This document shows positions 51,165 to 52,784 of a DNA stretch of 52,784 nucleotides, piece after piece. Every line of letters begins with the position of its first letter. The first letter of the stretch is position 1. This DNA is from an uncultured Eubacterium sp. (GTDB taxonomy: Bacteria; Bacillota; Clostridia; Lachnospirales; Lachnospiraceae): the NCBI GenBank assembly GCA_910584065.1, contig CAJTZN010000025.1, positions 1 to 52,784 on the forward strand, in the 5' to 3' direction. The position numbers and the translations under genes were made by a program. The notes beneath the pieces are model-generated. The model did not search any database. It was given only the letters and a program-made list of their open reading frames with translations, and had not been told where the DNA came from.

Positions 51165-51677
51165 ATGCACTTTACATATTGCCCGCATTGTGGGAAAAAA
51201 CTTATCGGCAAAGAAATCGGTGATGAAGGTATGCTTCCGTTTTGTGAAAATTGCAACATTCCGCTGTGGGATATGTTTTCTACCTGCGTTATTGCGGCTG
51301 TAGTCAATGAATATGGTGAAATTGCCCTGTTGCGGCAGAATTATGTTTCGACAACAAAGTATGTCTGTGTGGCAGGAATCATGAAAATTGGTGAATCTGC
51401 AGAAGAGACTGTGATTCGGGAAGTGAAAGAAGAAATTGGTCAGGACGTGGAAGAATTGGAGTTTGTCAGTAGCTATCCATATGAAAAAAAAGAAATGCTT
51501 ATGCTAGGCTACAAGGCATCTGTAAAAAAACAGGATTTTAAATTATCTGCCGAAGTGGATTCTGTAGAATGGGTAAAATATGAAAACGCATTATCTTTGT
51601 TGCGAGAGGGAAGTATTGCATGGCAGCTTGTCAAAACAGTAATAGGGCGGATGAAGAAATGGCAAGGAAGAAGGTAG
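51165..51677 (+). CDS. NUDIX hydrolase with zinc ribbon
   Basis: A 170-residue protein. Two CxxC pairs (CPHCGKK and CENCNIP) form an N-terminal zinc ribbon, and the Nudix box is complete: GIMKIGESAEETVIREVKEE then IGQ. NADH-pyrophosphatase-like or nucleotide-sugar substrates are possible; specificity cannot be read from the box. AGGGGG precedes the ATG. It is intact and lies among decayed genes. Confidence 0.9.
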   Translation: MHFTYCPHCGKKLIGKEIGDEGMLPFCENCNIPLWDMFSTCVIAAVVNEYGEIALLRQNYVSTTKYVCVAGIMKIGESAEETVIREVKEEIGQDVEELEFVSSYPYEKKEMLMLGYKASVKKQDFKLSAEVDSVEWVKYENALSLLREGSIAWQLVKTVIGRMKKWQGRR

Positions 51678-51683
51678 ATATTG

Positions 51684-52644
51684 GTGAAACAAGTGAATAA
51701 AAATAATATTAAGGATTATAGCAGAAAAATATCTGAACGTATGTGGAATCTGCCTGATAAGGGTGAACTTGAGAGTCATCGGGAGGAAACTTATATTGAT
51801 GATATTATTCAGAAAAGTCATATCGAGAGAAAACTTCTTGATAATTTAGAGGGTATAAGTACTGTTTTTGATGCTGGTGCAGGAAGCGGACGATTTTCCA
51901 TCCTTCTTGCAAAACATGGCTGCCGAGTTACACATTTTGATATTTCCCAGCCGATGATAGACAAAGCGAAGGAACTGGCAGAGCAAGCGGGTGTCATCGA
52001 CAGAATATCTTTTGTAAAAGGCGCACTGGAAGATTTGAATGATTATACAGATAAATCCTATGATATGGTTGTTTCTTTTGATGCACCGATTTCATATACC
52101 TATCCGAATCAGGAACACGTGATTGGTGAGCTTGTGCGCATTGCAAAAAAGCGTATTATAATAAGCGTGACAAGCCGTTTGGGTAGTTTGCCGTATCTTG
52201 CAAATCCGATTCAGAAGAATCAGTTTATACTGAATGAACATTCTGATGACCCTTTTGTACAGTGGTGTATATCAAACAGACAAAATGCAATAGATTCATT
52301 TCATTTTGAAAAAGGCAATCTAGAAAAAACTGATGGCAGACGGACTTATGGGAGGTGAAGCCGAAATAGCCGAATATGAAAAAGGAGGCGCTCTGTGGTG
52401 TATAACATATACTTTTATGCCAAATGAATTAGAAGGTTTACTCCGCCGCTTTGGAGTGAAAAATATCGAGATGGCAGGTCCCGGAGCACATGCAAGAACA
52501 GTTCCGCATGAATTACTTGTAAAAATAATGAATGATTCAAAACAGCGATCCGATTTTTTAGATGTTTGCTACAAATATGATTCAAATCAATATGTCTGTG
52601 GTATGGGTAAGGACAATTTGTTGGCAAAAGGCGAGATTGAATAA
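51684..52644 (+). pseudogene. Class I SAM methyltransferase split by a frameshift
   Basis: The first frame (51684 to 52358) carries motif I FDAGAGSGRFSILLAKHGC and motif II-IV SYDMVVSFDAPISY; the second (52333 to 52644) continues the protein with GEAEIAEYEKGGALWCITYT and ends KDNLLAKGEIE. The frames overlap near 52340, where a one- or two-base indel around GGCAGACGGAC joins them, so one protein of about 320 residues has been split. AAGG lies 8 bases before GTG 51684; TTG 51681 is also possible. It could be a genuine mutation or a sequencing error. Confidence 0.7.
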
Positions 52645-52784
52645 GGATTGTGGGATATTCTGCCCGGCGGCTCACATCCTGAATCATGCTGCTGAGCTGC
52701 ATCATCAGTGCTATGGAAAGTAAAAATAAAAAAGGAGCTTCCTGTATAATTAAAAATATAGAGGATCCCAAGGAAGAAGGTTGA

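Noticed and set aside
1..52784. CRISPR arrays, complete insertion sequences and rRNA genes.
   Set aside because: I saw no regularly spaced repeats, no transposase frame with terminal repeats and no rRNA sequence in the window.
52686..52784. A 32-residue frame at the right end of the window.
   Set aside because: It has no ribosome site and no recognisable sequence; it is probably the trace of a lost gene. The last 140 bases hold nothing else I can support.

Overview
The window looks like a chromosomal piece of an anaerobic, spore-forming, flagellated member of the Clostridia, most likely Lachnospiraceae. The signs are a complete spoIIAA-spoIIAB-sigF operon, a T-box-controlled valS, a short commensal-type flagellin with csrA beside it, many AGGAGG ribosome sites, and house genes (secA, prfB, hpf, hom, lysC) of clostridial type. 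All calls come from reading the sequence; no database search was run.

Layout. 0-6 kb: a BtrH/C39-like protein, glycogen phosphorylase, a subtilisin-like protease with a DUF3892 protein on the minus strand, and a CPBP membrane protease. 5.9-8.0 kb: an AT-richer scarred island with an aminotransferase stub, a collapsed hsdS, a three-gene DUF3990 (ADP-ribosyltransferase-like)/DUF3791 cassette and a GNAT tail. 8.0-10.3 kb: a tyrosine recombinase lying between two inverted 29-bp sites, then csrA and flagellin. 10.3-21.8 kb: a surface-glycan locus (two LicD proteins, pyruvyl transferase, F420-hydrogenase-beta-like protein, aminotransferase, a cytidylyltransferase-oxidoreductase fusion, phosphonopyruvate decarboxylase). 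21.8-34.7 kb: T-box valS, a TPR protein, the sigma-F operon, tRNA-Arg, alpha-galactosidase, a YdjG/YdjH/YdjI-like envelope set and an RlmI-type methyltransferase. 34.7-36.3 kb: a DnaA-box cluster, hpf, and a decaying array of a type I toxin-antitoxin locus. 36.3-49.8 kb: secA, prfB, cheW, hom, an apgM-like putative homoserine kinase, lysC, a LytTR two-component pair and a two-gene ABC exporter. 49.8-52.8 kb: a second decayed AT-rich region with RidA, NUDIX and several broken genes.

The most striking system is an apparent flagellin phase switch. Two 29-bp sites (8081-8109 and 8808-8836) have 11-bp arms around a 7-bp asymmetric spacer that is identical when one site is reverse-complemented. They flank a FimB/FimE-sized tyrosine recombinase plus a sigma-28-type promoter (8761-8787) that points out of the segment at csrA and flagellin. 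Inverting the segment would disconnect that promoter. The design resembles the Salmonella Hin switch but uses an unrelated recombinase class. A CsrA-type hairpin with GGA in its loop sits just before the flagellin ribosome site, suggesting a second, translational layer.

The second new-looking item is the array at 35.5-36.15 kb. A 26-residue hydrophobic peptide with a lysine tail is opposed by a short antisense RNA that has its own strong promoter and shares a bidirectional terminator; two degenerate copies follow.
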